Of a stretch of DNA of 64,000 nt, positions 44,320 to 53,316 are shown piece after piece. Every line of letters starts with the position of its first letter. Position 1 is the stretch's first letter. The notes below the pieces were generated by a model. The model did no database searches. It was not told the origin of the DNA and saw only the letters and a program-made list of their open reading frames with translations. This stretch comes from UBA2266 sp964406945 (GTDB lineage: Bacteria > Planctomycetota > Phycisphaerae > Sedimentisphaerales > Anaerobacaceae). A program made the position numbers and the translations under genes. The stretch spans positions 8,603 to 72,602 of the forward strand of contig CAYOTO010000016.1 of NCBI GenBank assembly GCA_964406945.1, read 5' to 3'.

Positions 44320-46353
44320 ATGAAGACTCTCGTAACAGGCGCCACCGGCATGGTCGGCAGCCACATTGCTGAAAAACTAGTTCTCGACGGCCAGGAAGTC
44401 GTTGCCCTTGCCCAGGAGACTAGCGACACAGGCTTTCTTCGGGACCTGGGCGTACAGATACGCTACGCCTCTATTACCGACCGCTCTGCCGTCTTCGAGA
44501 CCCTTCGAGGGATAGACCGTGTTTGCCATGCCGCGGCGGTCACCGAAGAATGGTCCTCGTGGGAAAAGTGCTCCAACGTAAACATCCGGGGCACTCGCAA
44601 CATCCTCGAAGCCTCCACGGAAAACGCCGTCGAGCGTTTCTTCTTCGTGAGCAGCCTGGCGGTGATGGGTTTCAGAAACCATTACAATACGGGCGTTGAA
44701 ACCGATTACGAAAAGACCGGAGACCCGTACATAGACACAAAAATGGACGCCGAGAAACTTGTCTGGTCGTTTGCCGCATTCGGCCTTCCGGTCACCGTAC
44801 TCAGGCCCGGTTTCATGTACGGGCCGCGGGACAGACGGTTCCTGCCGAGAATTCTGGACAAATTGCGCCGCGAGCGATTCATGTTCATCGGTGATGGAAA
44901 GAACAAGATGAATCTGAATTACGCCGGCAACTTCGCCGACGCCGTTGTACTCGCAGGCAAGACACCCGATTCGGTGGGACAGGCATACAATATCGCCAAT
45001 GACGACAAAAGCCTGGACGTGGAAACATTCATAGACAAGGTGGCGGACCTCTGGGATTTGCCCAGGCCCGAAAAGCATATTTCGGTAAGAAGTGCAAAAG
45101 TCGCTACATGGCTCATGGAAACCGGCGCAAGGGCCGTCCGCAAGAAAACACCGCCGCTTCTGACCAAAACACGAATGAAGCTGCTCAGTCTCAACCTGGA
45201 ATTCGACATTTCCAAAGCCAGACAGCAGCTCGGCTTCGAAAACAAAGTCGGTATCGACGAAGGGCTGGAGCGGACGAAACAGTGGATGCAGGACCATCAG
45301 CGACGTTATCCCGCCGAGCCGGTGAGCCGCCGCAAAAGACTGCCGTACACCTACAGGGAAAATTTGACAGTGGACAGCCCCGTCTACGGACAATGGCTGA
45401 GGGACGACATGAAAATCATCCGACGACGCGACCCCGACGACGAGACCATCATAAGATTCAGAAGTATTCTCGGCGAAACACATACATACTCCGACACGTT
45501 CGCCGTCGACCGCTTCACCGCGTACGACGACCAGCTTATACGCGTCAATAAATGGCGTATGAAAAATCCAGAGCACATCCTGATCTATGTCAACGGCCTC
45601 GAAAGTCATGGGGGATGGTTCTCCGAAGTCGCCACCGCACTGCGAACCAGAGGAACCCTCGTATATGGCCTCGACAGAAGGGGCAGCGGACTCAATTCGA
45701 GGGTGCCCGGCAAGTACGAAAACTGGCTCGACGATCTCAAACAGGTAATCGAATCGGCCAGGAACGACCACCCCCAGGCCTCCGTGCATGTAGCATCAGT
45801 CTGCTTCGGAGCCAAAGTGGCGATCGCATGTGCAATTCAGCACCCCGACTTGGTTGACTCCCTTATCCTGATTTCACCCGTACTTCACACTCAGGTAGAC
45901 ATTACTTCCTCAGAAAAATTTCTCGTCGGACTCAGCTTGCTGCCGGGCTTGTCTTTCAACATAGCCAGTCCGGTACGAAAAGACCAAATGTTCACCGATT
46001 CTCCCGCGGGTCTGTACTTCCTTTACAAAGACAAACTCAGAACCGTAGCCCCGACCGCCGACGATTTCCATCAGATGCGGCGAATCGGTTCTTTCGTCAG
46101 CAAAAACCTCGACAGACTCACAACGCCCTCGATTGTCTGCCTCGGCGGCAAAGACGCCGTTCTGGACATCGACAAGACCTGCAAAACCCTTACGCACTGC
46201 GCCTCGCAGCCCCGCATCGTACAATATGCCGATTCAGAGCACATTCTATTCTTCGGTGATGCAAAAGATCGCCTCATATCCGACATAAACGATTACGTCA
46301 AAGAGACCAGCCCCCGTCGTGCCGCCATTTCCGAGCCCGCGCCTGTGATGTAG
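44320..46353 (+). CDS. Extended SDR epimerase/reductase fused to an alpha/beta hydrolase with Cys nucleophile
   Basis: A 677-residue fusion. Residues 1-325 are an extended short-chain dehydrogenase: GATGMVG (7-13) binds NAD(P), and Tyr137/Lys141 in DPYIDTK form the YxxxK pair; AVTEEWSSWEKCSNVNIRGT resembles 3-beta-hydroxysteroid dehydrogenase/OleD-like members. Residues 400-665 are an alpha/beta hydrolase: NGLESHGGW is the oxyanion region, and the nucleophile elbow reads ASVCFGAK, placing Cys495 where Ser is normal. Asp612 (GGKDAVL) and His641 (DSEHILFF) complete the triad. A Cys nucleophile is known in dienelactone hydrolase. GAGGTG precedes ATG 44320. The two linked activities suggest reduction and then hydrolysis or acyl transfer on one substrate. 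Confidence 0.87.
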   Translation: MKTLVTGATGMVGSHIAEKLVLDGQEVVALAQETSDTGFLRDLGVQIRYASITDRSAVFETLRGIDRVCHAAAVTEEWSSWEKCSNVNIRGTRNILEASTENAVERFFFVSSLAVMGFRNHYNTGVETDYEKTGDPYIDTKMDAEKLVWSFAAFGLPVTVLRPGFMYGPRDRRFLPRILDKLRRERFMFIGDGKNKMNLNYAGNFADAVVLAGKTPDSVGQAYNIANDDKSLDVETFIDKVADLWDLPRPEKHISVRSAKVATWLMETGARAVRKKTPPLLTKTRMKLLSLNLEFDISKARQQLGFENKVGIDEGLERTKQWMQDHQRRYPAEPVSRRKRLPYTYRENLTVDSPVYGQWLRDDMKIIRRRDPDDETIIRFRSILGETHTYSDTFAVDRFTAYDDQLIRVNKWRMKNPEHILIYVNGLESHGGWFSEVATALRTRGTLVYGLDRRGSGLNSRVPGKYENWLDDLKQVIESARNDHPQASVHVASVCFGAKVAIACAIQHPDLVDSLILISPVLHTQVDITSSEKFLVGLSLLPGLSFNIASPVRKDQMFTDSPAGLYFLYKDKLRTVAPTADDFHQMRRIGSFVSKNLDRLTTPSIVCLGGKDAVLDIDKTCKTLTHCASQPRIVQYADSEHILFFGDAKDRLISDINDYVKETSPRRAAISEPAPVM

Positions 46354-46494
46354 CAAGCCTTTTTGCCCGGCCCCGGTACACAATAACCGGACGCTCAAAG
46401 TTCATCCCGGTCTGTCGTTTCGCCACTTAAGAAACGCCGACGGGCCTTTCGTCAATTTCTTCGCAATCAACCCTTTCTCCCCGCATAAATCCCC

Positions 46495-46524
46495 TTGACA
46501 CAAAAGGTAAATTCATGCTATATG
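46495..46524 (+). promoter_or_regulatory. Promoter of the TetR-RND efflux operon
   Basis: A perfect TTGACA at 46495-46500 is followed, after 18 bases, by TATATG at 46519-46524. The -10 lies inside the first of two palindromic operators, so repressor binding would block RNA polymerase. Confidence 0.65.
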
Positions 46525-46547
46525 AATATGTATTCATACAATGTGAA
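46512..46547 (+). promoter_or_regulatory. Twin palindromic operators, probably bound by the adjacent TetR protein
   Basis: TTCAT-N5-ATGAA at 46512-46526 is a perfect inverted repeat; TTCAT-N5-GTGAA at 46533-46547 is the same with one mismatch. Their centres are 21 bases apart, two turns of the helix, so dimers would sit on the same face. They cover the -10 and the likely transcription start, 32 bases before the TetR gene. This is the usual arrangement for autoregulation by TetR-family repressors. Confidence 0.65.
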
Positions 46548-46578
46548 CTATATTTCAACGTGGAAAGGGCCGGCCCCT

Positions 46579-47181
46579 ATGAGCACAATTTCGCAAAGAC
46601 AGCAGCACGCCAGACAGGAAGCTGCAAAAGAAACCATATACGAAGCCGCTCTCGAGGTCATTGCCCGGGCCGATTTCGAAGGCCTCAGAATGCACGACGT
46701 TGCCGCCGCCGTGGGCATAGCTACCGGAACGCTCTACAACTACTTCAAGAATAAGGAAGACCTGCTCTACTTCGTGGATAAGCGACTTCACGCGGCCATT
46801 CGCGCAATCGCCGAGCGCGTCTCCCAAAAAGACGGCCCGGCCGATGTGCGTCTCCGCGAAGTCGTCGATGAGATATTCGATTTTCTGGACAAGTACCACA
46901 TCGTCTTCGATCTGGCCGAGCGATCCGGAGTGCCCGACCGCACACCGGTTGAGGACAAACAAAAGCTCTTCCAGGACATGCTTGGCTTCTTCGAGAAGAT
47001 CCTTTCCGAGGGCGTGGAGCAGGGCGTCTTCAGGTCGGTAAACACCAGGCGAACCGCAACTGTTCTGTTCGAGTCTCTCGTCGGCGTCTGCGAAACGCAC
47101 AAGTATCTCGGTGATTATGACTTTACCAGTTCCAAACGCGAAGTCCTGAGCCTGTTCCAGGACTATCTTAAGCCGCTTTAA
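46579..47181 (+). CDS. TetR/AcrR-family transcriptional regulator
   Basis: A 200-residue repressor. The helix-turn-helix spans about residues 17-63 (TIYEAALEVIARADFEGLRM and HDVAAAVGIATGTLYNYFKN). The C-terminal domain, which binds ligand and forms the dimer, is of ordinary length. ATG 46579 has GGAAAGGG about ten bases upstream; the longer frame that begins at TTG 46495 uses the promoter's -35 box as its start and is not credible. Twin palindromes lie over its promoter. It precedes three efflux genes on the same strand, so it most likely represses the pump operon until an inducer, perhaps the product of the neighbouring biosynthetic genes, is present. Confidence 0.92.
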   Translation: MSTISQRQQHARQEAAKETIYEAALEVIARADFEGLRMHDVAAAVGIATGTLYNYFKNKEDLLYFVDKRLHAAIRAIAERVSQKDGPADVRLREVVDEIFDFLDKYHIVFDLAERSGVPDRTPVEDKQKLFQDMLGFFEKILSEGVEQGVFRSVNTRRTATVLFESLVGVCETHKYLGDYDFTSSKREVLSLFQDYLKPL

Positions 47182-47220
47182 TCAGAACTCTCGCCCACGT
47201 AAGCGAGAAAAGGTATCAGT

Positions 47221-48699
47221 ATGAATCTCCAACGAAAACTAACGATGGTGCTGCTAGCCCTGGCCGGGTGTATGTCGCTCTTTAGCGGCTGCACAGTCGG
47301 ACCGGACTACGAGCCGCCTGAAATCCAAACCCCTCAACGCTGGGACGCCCAGCCCGCAGACGCCAACCGACTCTCCTCCGGGCAGTTGGAGCATTGGTGG
47401 AAGCTGCTCGACGATCCCATACTCAACGACCTGATTAAACAAGCCGGCGCCGCAAACCTCGATGCCAAAGCTTCCTGGATGCGTATCGCCGAATCCCGGG
47501 CACTGCGCGATTACGCCGCGGGAAGACGCTCTCCCCAAATCGACGCCGTCGGATCTTCCTCTCTGCTGCGCGACAGCGAGGAAACGCGTTTCTGGTTTCC
47601 CGGTATGCCGACCGATCCCTACGAATTGCATGCAGCCGGCTTTGACGCCGCCTGGGAGATAGACCTGTTCGGACAGATAAAGCGTTCCGTCGAGTCCCGC
47701 CAGGCCTCGCTCGAAGCCTCAATAGAAAACCACTACGACGTGCTGAGAATGCTCTTCGCCGAGGTCGCTCGCAACTATGTGGAACTCCGCACCACGCAGG
47801 CCCGCATGGCATACGCCATTCAGAATATAGATGCACAGAAAGAAACCGTCCAACTCACGCAGAAACGATTCGCCGCCGGCCTTTCGGGCGAGCTGGACGT
47901 GGCACAGGCAAAACTCAACCTCGCCAACACAGAAGCCGAGGTTCCCGCCCTCAGGTTGGCCGAAATTCAGATCATCAACCGCATCGCAGTCCTGCTCGGG
48001 AGCTATCCACAGGATCTGCAGGTAAAATTCGCCCCCGGCCCCATTCCGACCCCCACCGATCCGAACGCACCCGCGGTACCGGCGGACCTGCTCAGGCGAC
48101 GTCCGGACATACGCCGCGCAGAACGCGAGCTGGCCGCCCAGACCGCCAGAATAGGAGTGGCCACCGCCGATCTGTACCCCCAGTTCTCGCTCAGCGGCAC
48201 GTTCACCCTGCAGGCCGAGAACTTCAGCCATCTCGGCAATCTGGCCGCCACCGCCTATTCGTTCGGTCCCTCGTTCCGCTGGCGTGTTCTCGACGGCGAC
48301 CGCGTTCGCAGCAATATTCGACGCGAAAACGCAGCCACCGAGCAGGCCCGCCTGAGATACGAACAGACCGTACTCAATGCCGTCGAAGAAATTGCCAATG
48401 CGCTTGCATCGCTCCGACAGGACAAAATGCGACTCGAAGCGCTCCAGCGTTCCACCAATCAATCCGAAAGATCCGTCGAACTGGTCCGCAGGCAATACAC
48501 CAGCGGCCTGACGGACTTCCAGAACGTCCTCGATATGCAGCGGACCCTCTGGACTCAGCAGGATCGCCTGGCCGCAAGTCGAGGCCAAATCGTCCTCGAC
48601 CTGATACGAATCTATAAAGTAATCGGAGGGGGATGGCCCATCGAAGGCCTGCCCGAAGCCGACCGCATATCCAAACCGGTCTATTCTGATAAAAAATAA
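47221..48699 (+). CDS. Outer-membrane efflux lipoprotein, OprM/NodT type
   Basis: A 492-residue outer membrane factor. It has a lipoprotein leader with the lipobox FSGC, and the family opening CTVGPDYEPPEIQTP. Two repeats of the long helical hairpin domain occur (DAAWEIDLFGQIKRSVESR; TADLYPQFSLSGTF and FGPSFRWRVLDGDRVRS). The trimer would form the outer-membrane and periplasmic tunnel for the RND pump. AAAGG before the start; 39 bases after the TetR gene. Its presence confirms a two-membrane envelope in this organism. Confidence 0.93.
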   Translation: MNLQRKLTMVLLALAGCMSLFSGCTVGPDYEPPEIQTPQRWDAQPADANRLSSGQLEHWWKLLDDPILNDLIKQAGAANLDAKASWMRIAESRALRDYAAGRRSPQIDAVGSSSLLRDSEETRFWFPGMPTDPYELHAAGFDAAWEIDLFGQIKRSVESRQASLEASIENHYDVLRMLFAEVARNYVELRTTQARMAYAIQNIDAQKETVQLTQKRFAAGLSGELDVAQAKLNLANTEAEVPALRLAEIQIINRIAVLLGSYPQDLQVKFAPGPIPTPTDPNAPAVPADLLRRRPDIRRAERELAAQTARIGVATADLYPQFSLSGTFTLQAENFSHLGNLAATAYSFGPSFRWRVLDGDRVRSNIRRENAATEQARLRYEQTVLNAVEEIANALASLRQDKMRLEALQRSTNQSERSVELVRRQYTSGLTDFQNVLDMQRTLWTQQDRLAASRGQIVLDLIRIYKVIGGGWPIEGLPEADRISKPVYSDKK

Positions 48700-48725
48700 A
48701 AGCCCGGAACGAAAGGTATAACCAC

Positions 48726-49910
48726 ATGAAGGCAGCACGTTTCATTGTAAGCATCATCAGTCTTCTGGTGATAGCCGCAGTTGGATTCGGTCTCTACAAA
48801 CTGTTCACTTTCAAGCCCGACATCCAGCCGCCCCAGATGCCGCCGCCCGCGGTTACCGTCGCAAAACCCGTAGTACAGGCGGTCGACGAATACTACGATT
48901 TCACCGGAACGACCGAAGCCCTCGAACAGGTCGAAATTCGCGCCCGCGTCCAGGGCTTCCTGGAAAAAATGCACTTCGTCGAAGGCACCAGGGTAAGCAA
49001 AGGGGACCTGCTTTTTGAAATAGAACGACCCGCCTACCAGGCAATGCGAGATCAGGCCTGGGCTCAATTGCAGGCAAGCAAGGCCGATCTGGCACGAGCC
49101 GAAGTGGATCTTCAGAGAGTCGAGCAGGCCGTCGAGGCCAACGCCGTCAGCCAACAGGAAGTTACAACCAAACGCGCCCAGCGCGACCAGGCCCAGGCCG
49201 CGGTAACCGGAGCCAAAGCCGCACTGAAAAAGGCCGAACAGGACCTCAGTTACACCTGGATCCGCAGCCCTATTGACGGCCGCATCAGTCGCAGATTCAT
49301 CGACGTCGGCAATCTCGTCGGTCAGGCAAACCAGACGCTCCTCGCCACTGTTGTCAGGCTCAAACCCATCTATGTTAACTTCTACATAAGCGAAGAACTG
49401 CTGTCCCGCAAACTCGGAGTAAAGTCCGTCGGCCCCGAATCCACTCGGCCCTTCTTCATAGGCCTCGAAAACGAACCGAACTTCCCGCACAAGGCCGTGC
49501 TCAACTACATGGACAACACCGTCGATTCCGGCACCGGCACAATTCTCTTGCGCGGCGAACTTGCCAACGAAGCCGAAACATTCCTGCCGGGCATGTTCGT
49601 GAGAGTACGGCTGCCACTCGGCACGAAATCTGACGCCGTTTGTGTGTATGATAAGGCCCTGCAGACCGACATAGGCGGCAAATATCTTCTGCTGGTCGAC
49701 GACGAACAGAAAGTAACGCGCCGCCCCGTAAAGACCGGCCGGGCCGTCGGCGAAATGCGAGTTATCACCTCCGGTCTCACCGCCGAAGACACCTATATCG
49801 TCAAAGGCACGCAGTTCGCCCGTCCGGGCATAGAGGTTAATGCGACAGCGGAAGGCAAGTCGCCGCCGGCCGAACCCAATTCACCGGACCAGCAGGTCGC
49901 TCAGGAGTAA
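48726..49910 (+). CDS. RND efflux periplasmic adaptor (membrane fusion protein)
   Basis: A 394-residue adaptor. An N-terminal anchor (FIVSIISLLVIAAVGFGLYK) is followed by the first half of the lipoyl domain (VEIRARVQGFLEKMHFVEGT), an alpha-helical hairpin (about residues 105-175) that docks to the outer-membrane channel, and the second lipoyl half (TWIRSPIDGRISRRFIDVGN). Beta-barrel and membrane-proximal domains complete it. It links the TolC-like protein to the RND pump encoded next. Starts 26 bases after the outer-membrane gene. Confidence 0.93.
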   Translation: MKAARFIVSIISLLVIAAVGFGLYKLFTFKPDIQPPQMPPPAVTVAKPVVQAVDEYYDFTGTTEALEQVEIRARVQGFLEKMHFVEGTRVSKGDLLFEIERPAYQAMRDQAWAQLQASKADLARAEVDLQRVEQAVEANAVSQQEVTTKRAQRDQAQAAVTGAKAALKKAEQDLSYTWIRSPIDGRISRRFIDVGNLVGQANQTLLATVVRLKPIYVNFYISEELLSRKLGVKSVGPESTRPFFIGLENEPNFPHKAVLNYMDNTVDSGTGTILLRGELANEAETFLPGMFVRVRLPLGTKSDAVCVYDKALQTDIGGKYLLLVDDEQKVTRRPVKTGRAVGEMRVITSGLTAEDTYIVKGTQFARPGIEVNATAEGKSPPAEPNSPDQQVAQE

Positions 49911-49914
49911 ACCA

Positions 49915-52900
49915 ATGCTTAGTACTTTCTTCATAAAACGCCCCATCTTTGCAAGTGTAATAGCGCTGGTGGTGATACTGGTCGGCGCGATAAGCATACC
50001 GTTGCTTCCGGTGGAAAAGACACCGAACATAACGCCTCCGACGGTGGTTGTCACCGCACGCTATCCCGGCGCAAACGCCCGGGTCGTCGCCGAAACAGTC
50101 GCCACCCCGCTGGAAGAACAGATAAACGGCGTCGACGGCCTGCTGTATATGTCCTCGAACTGCTCCGACGACGGATCCATGGAGCTTACAGCAACCTTCG
50201 AGGTCGGAACGGACGTGGATATGGCGACCGTGCTCGTACAAAATCGCGTATCGATGGCCGAGCCGCTGCTTCCCGAGGAGGTGAAGCGATACGGGCTTAT
50301 AACCCAGAAACAATCGACCAACATTACGCTGGTCGTATGTCTGCGCTCCCCCGACGGCCGGTTCGACCAGACCTACATGAGCAATTACGTCAACATATAT
50401 CTCCGCGACACTCTCTCACGCGTGCCCGGCGTCGGAAGCATCACGGTTTTCGGGGCGAAGGATTTCAGCATGCGTATCTGGCTGGACCCGCAGCTTCTCG
50501 AAGCCCGCGAACTTACCACCAACGACGTGATAGCCGCCATCCGCGAACAGAACGTCCAGGTCGCAGCCGGCCAGCTCGGCGCGCCGCCCAGTCCCGACGG
50601 TCAGCAGTTCCAGTACACTATCAGAACCCTCGGACGACTAAGCAGCCCCGAACAGTTCAGAAACATCATCCTCAAAACAGACACAGAAGGACGCATACTG
50701 CGTCTTGACGACGTGGCCGAGATTGAACTTGGCTCCGAACTCTACAACTGGTTTGTCGAGTACAACGGCGTGCCCTCGCTGGCGATGGGCGTATTTCAAC
50801 TGCCCGGCGCAAATTCCCTCGAAGTCGCCGAGCAGATCAAGCAGAAAATGCACGAGCTTTCACGCGACTTCCCGGAAGGACTTGAATACGTAGTCGCCTT
50901 CGATCCCACGCTGTTTATCTCCGAATCCATTCGCGAGGTTTTCTACACCCTCGCTTTCGCGACCTTTCTGGTCGTACTCACCGTCTACATCTTCCTCCAG
51001 GACCTCAGAACAACCCTCATACCCGCGATCACCATACCCGTTTCTCTGATCGGTGCTTGTGCGGTCCTGATGTTGTTCGGCATGTCCATCAACACCCTCA
51101 CGCTGTTCGCCCTGGTCCTGGCTATCGGAATTGTGGTTGACGACTCTATCGTCGTCGTCGAAAACACCCAGCGCATCATCGACGAAGAAGGTCTCTCCAG
51201 ACGCGAGGCCGCTATTAAGGCAATGCGCCAGATTACCGCCCCGGTCATCGCAACGACCCTGGTGCTTTTGGCCGTATTTGTCCCAACCGGCATGATCGCC
51301 GGTGTCTCTGGACGCCTCTACGCGCAGTTCGCCATGACCATCTCCAGCGCCACCATATTGTCCACAATAAACGCCCTGACTCTCACCCCTGCTTTGTGCG
51401 CGCTGCTTTTGCGCCCGTCCCCGGGCAAACGTCGCGGCTTCTTCAGATTGTTTAACATCTTTATGAGAGGCGCTACCAGCGGCTACATGGCCGTTGTCGG
51501 CAGAATCACACGCCGAACCTTCATTGCCTCGGTGCTCTACATCGTAATCGTTTTCCTGACCTTCGTAGGTTTTAGTTCACTTCGCAGCGGCTTTCTGCCG
51601 AATGAAGACGAAGGATTTTTTCTCCTGAACGTAGAACTTCCCCCCGGGGCCAGTCTCCAGAGAACCGCCCAAGTCACCGATCGCGTCGGCCAAATCCTCG
51701 ACGGGACCCCAGGAATCCGCGAATACGTCTGCATAGGCGGCTTTTCGCTGCTCAACAACGTCATCGCCCCAAACAGCGCCGCGTACTTCGTAATGCTCGA
51801 ACCCTGGGATGAGCGTGACAGCCAGGCCCTCTCGGTACAATCCATCTCTCAGCAGGTCCAAATGCAGCTTTTCGGAGTCCGGGACGCCATGTGCTTTGCG
51901 TTTGTGCCGCCGCCGATTATGGGCCTCGGCATGGCAGGGGGGTTCGAAGTCAAAATCCAGGACCGCGGCGGCGCGGGCCTGGACGAACTTCAGCGCATCG
52001 GCGACCAACTGGTCTTTGAGGGAAATCGAAATTCCATGCTCATGCGGGTCAACAGTTCCTTCCGCGCCAACGTCCCACAGCTCTATTTGAATATCGACAG
52101 AACCAAAGTAAAGCGACTGGGCATTTCCTTCCAGGCCCTGTTCAACACGCTTCAATCCAACCTCGGAACTTCTTACGTAAACGATCTGAATCTCTTCGGA
52201 CGCACCTACAAAGTCCTGACGCAGGCGGTCCCCCAATCCAGAGCACAGCTCGAGGATATACTCAGCCTCGAGATCCGCAATCGCCGGGGGAAAATGGTCC
52301 CGGTAAGGACGTTCGCCCGCGTTGAAAATGTCGCCGGACCCCAGAACGTCTTCCACCACAATCTCTATCCCTGCACTACGCTCACCGGAACCCCGAATTT
52401 CGGCTACAGTTCGGGACAGGCCATGCAGGAAATGGAGCGTCTGCTTCAGGAAACTCTGCCCGCCTCGATGGGCTACGAATGGTCCGGCATGAGCTACCAG
52501 GAGATCAAAGCCGGCAATAAGGCCCCCATAATTTTCGCCCTGGCGTCCGTCTTCGTCTTCTTCTTCCTGGCAGCTCAATACGAAAGCTGGTTTATACCGG
52601 TTAGTATTGTAATGTCTGTTCCCCTGGCGCTTTTCGGAGCGGTTCTCGCCACCTTCGTGCGCATGTTGGACAACAATATTTACACTCAGATCGGCTTGGT
52701 CATGCTCATAGGCCTGGCCAGCAAAACCGCCATTCTGCTGGTTGAATTCGCCAAACTCCACCACGAACAGGGCCATTCCGCGGTCGATTCGGCGATTACC
52801 GCTGCAAAGCTGCGCTTCCGCCCAATTCTGATGACGGCATTTTCATTCGTATTCGGCGTCCTGCCGCTGGTAATTTCAACCGGAGCCGGGGCCGCTGGAA

Positions 52901-53052
52901 GGCGGTCGCTCGGAACGGCCGTATTCGGAGGAATGCTCGCATCCACGCTGTTCGGAATATTCCTCATTCCCGTCTGCTACGTGCTCATCCAGAAACTAAA
53001 CGACAAAGTCTGGCCCAAACACAAAGAATCCCAACCGGCCCCGGCTGATTAA
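49915..53052 (+). CDS. RND efflux pump, HAE-1/AcrB type
   Basis: A 1045-residue inner-membrane pump. It begins MLSTFFIKRPIFASVIALVV, the normal AcrB-type start, with AGGAG seven bases upstream of ATG 49915. The proton-relay residues are present: Asp-Asp in LAIGIVVDDSIVVVENTQ (helix 4) and Lys in GLASKTAILLVEFA (helix 10). Two large periplasmic loops, each with porter subdomains (for example SRVPGVGSITVFGAKDFSMR), have normal length. The class exports drugs, dyes, bile acids and metabolites by proton antiport. It is the last gene of the TetR-controlled operon. Confidence 0.95.
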   Translation: MLSTFFIKRPIFASVIALVVILVGAISIPLLPVEKTPNITPPTVVVTARYPGANARVVAETVATPLEEQINGVDGLLYMSSNCSDDGSMELTATFEVGTDVDMATVLVQNRVSMAEPLLPEEVKRYGLITQKQSTNITLVVCLRSPDGRFDQTYMSNYVNIYLRDTLSRVPGVGSITVFGAKDFSMRIWLDPQLLEARELTTNDVIAAIREQNVQVAAGQLGAPPSPDGQQFQYTIRTLGRLSSPEQFRNIILKTDTEGRILRLDDVAEIELGSELYNWFVEYNGVPSLAMGVFQLPGANSLEVAEQIKQKMHELSRDFPEGLEYVVAFDPTLFISESIREVFYTLAFATFLVVLTVYIFLQDLRTTLIPAITIPVSLIGACAVLMLFGMSINTLTLFALVLAIGIVVDDSIVVVENTQRIIDEEGLSRREAAIKAMRQITAPVIATTLVLLAVFVPTGMIAGVSGRLYAQFAMTISSATILSTINALTLTPALCALLLRPSPGKRRGFFRLFNIFMRGATSGYMAVVGRITRRTFIASVLYIVIVFLTFVGFSSLRSGFLPNEDEGFFLLNVELPPGASLQRTAQVTDRVGQILDGTPGIREYVCIGGFSLLNNVIAPNSAAYFVMLEPWDERDSQALSVQSISQQVQMQLFGVRDAMCFAFVPPPIMGLGMAGGFEVKIQDRGGAGLDELQRIGDQLVFEGNRNSMLMRVNSSFRANVPQLYLNIDRTKVKRLGISFQALFNTLQSNLGTSYVNDLNLFGRTYKVLTQAVPQSRAQLEDILSLEIRNRRGKMVPVRTFARVENVAGPQNVFHHNLYPCTTLTGTPNFGYSSGQAMQEMERLLQETLPASMGYEWSGMSYQEIKAGNKAPIIFALASVFVFFFLAAQYESWFIPVSIVMSVPLALFGAVLATFVRMLDNNIYTQIGLVMLIGLASKTAILLVEFAKLHHEQGHSAVDSAITAAKLRFRPILMTAFSFVFGVLPLVISTGAGAAGRRSLGTAVFGGMLASTLFGIFLIPVCYVLIQKLNDKVWPKHKESQPAPAD

Positions 53053-53072
53053 CTCCCTCCCACTGCCGCAAG

Positions 53073-53100
53073 AAAAAAAACCTGCACGAGCACATGCAGG
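53073..53100 (-). terminator. Intrinsic terminator-like hairpin on the - strand
   Basis: Read on the - strand, CCTGCA (53100-53095) and TGCAGG (53086-53081) form a six-pair stem with an eight-base loop, followed by eight T residues. No intact - strand gene ends nearby. It may belong to a lost gene, or stop transcription running towards the RND gene. Confidence 0.5.
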
Positions 53101-53106
53101 GCCAAA

Positions 53107-53316
53107 ATGGGCGATACTGGATTCGAACATTCCCCACTGGCGCTATCAAAAACGCCGATTTCGCAAGATGCCCGTGCAGAATCCGGCGCACTGCGCACAC
53201 GGCAGGCGGTGCAGGATAAGGATTTGGCCGGGCTGATCGAGGCATGGCCGAAACTGCCGGAGCATATCAAATCTGCAATCAGTATCTTGCTTGAAGGTCA
53301 GAAGCAGAAAGGGTGA
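53107..53316 (+). pseudogene. 69-codon remnant of an integrase-associated sequence
   Basis: The frame opens MGDTGFEHSPLAL and ends KDLAGLIEAWPKLPEHIKSA. The opening results from reading the complement of a tRNA T-arm (GGATTCGAAC). From memory, both parts resemble short frames found directly beside tyrosine-type integrases in planctomycete genomes (GDTGFEPVTS at the start; LARVVEAWPxLPEAIR near the end). No integrase lies in this window. I therefore read it as the leftover of an integrated element and not as a functional protein. Confidence is moderate because the comparison cannot be run here. Confidence 0.4.

Noticed and set aside
53119..53128. tRNA gene on the - strand
   Set aside because: The T-loop-like GTTCGAATCC is present, but the T-stem bases do not pair and no acceptor or anticodon arm can be formed.
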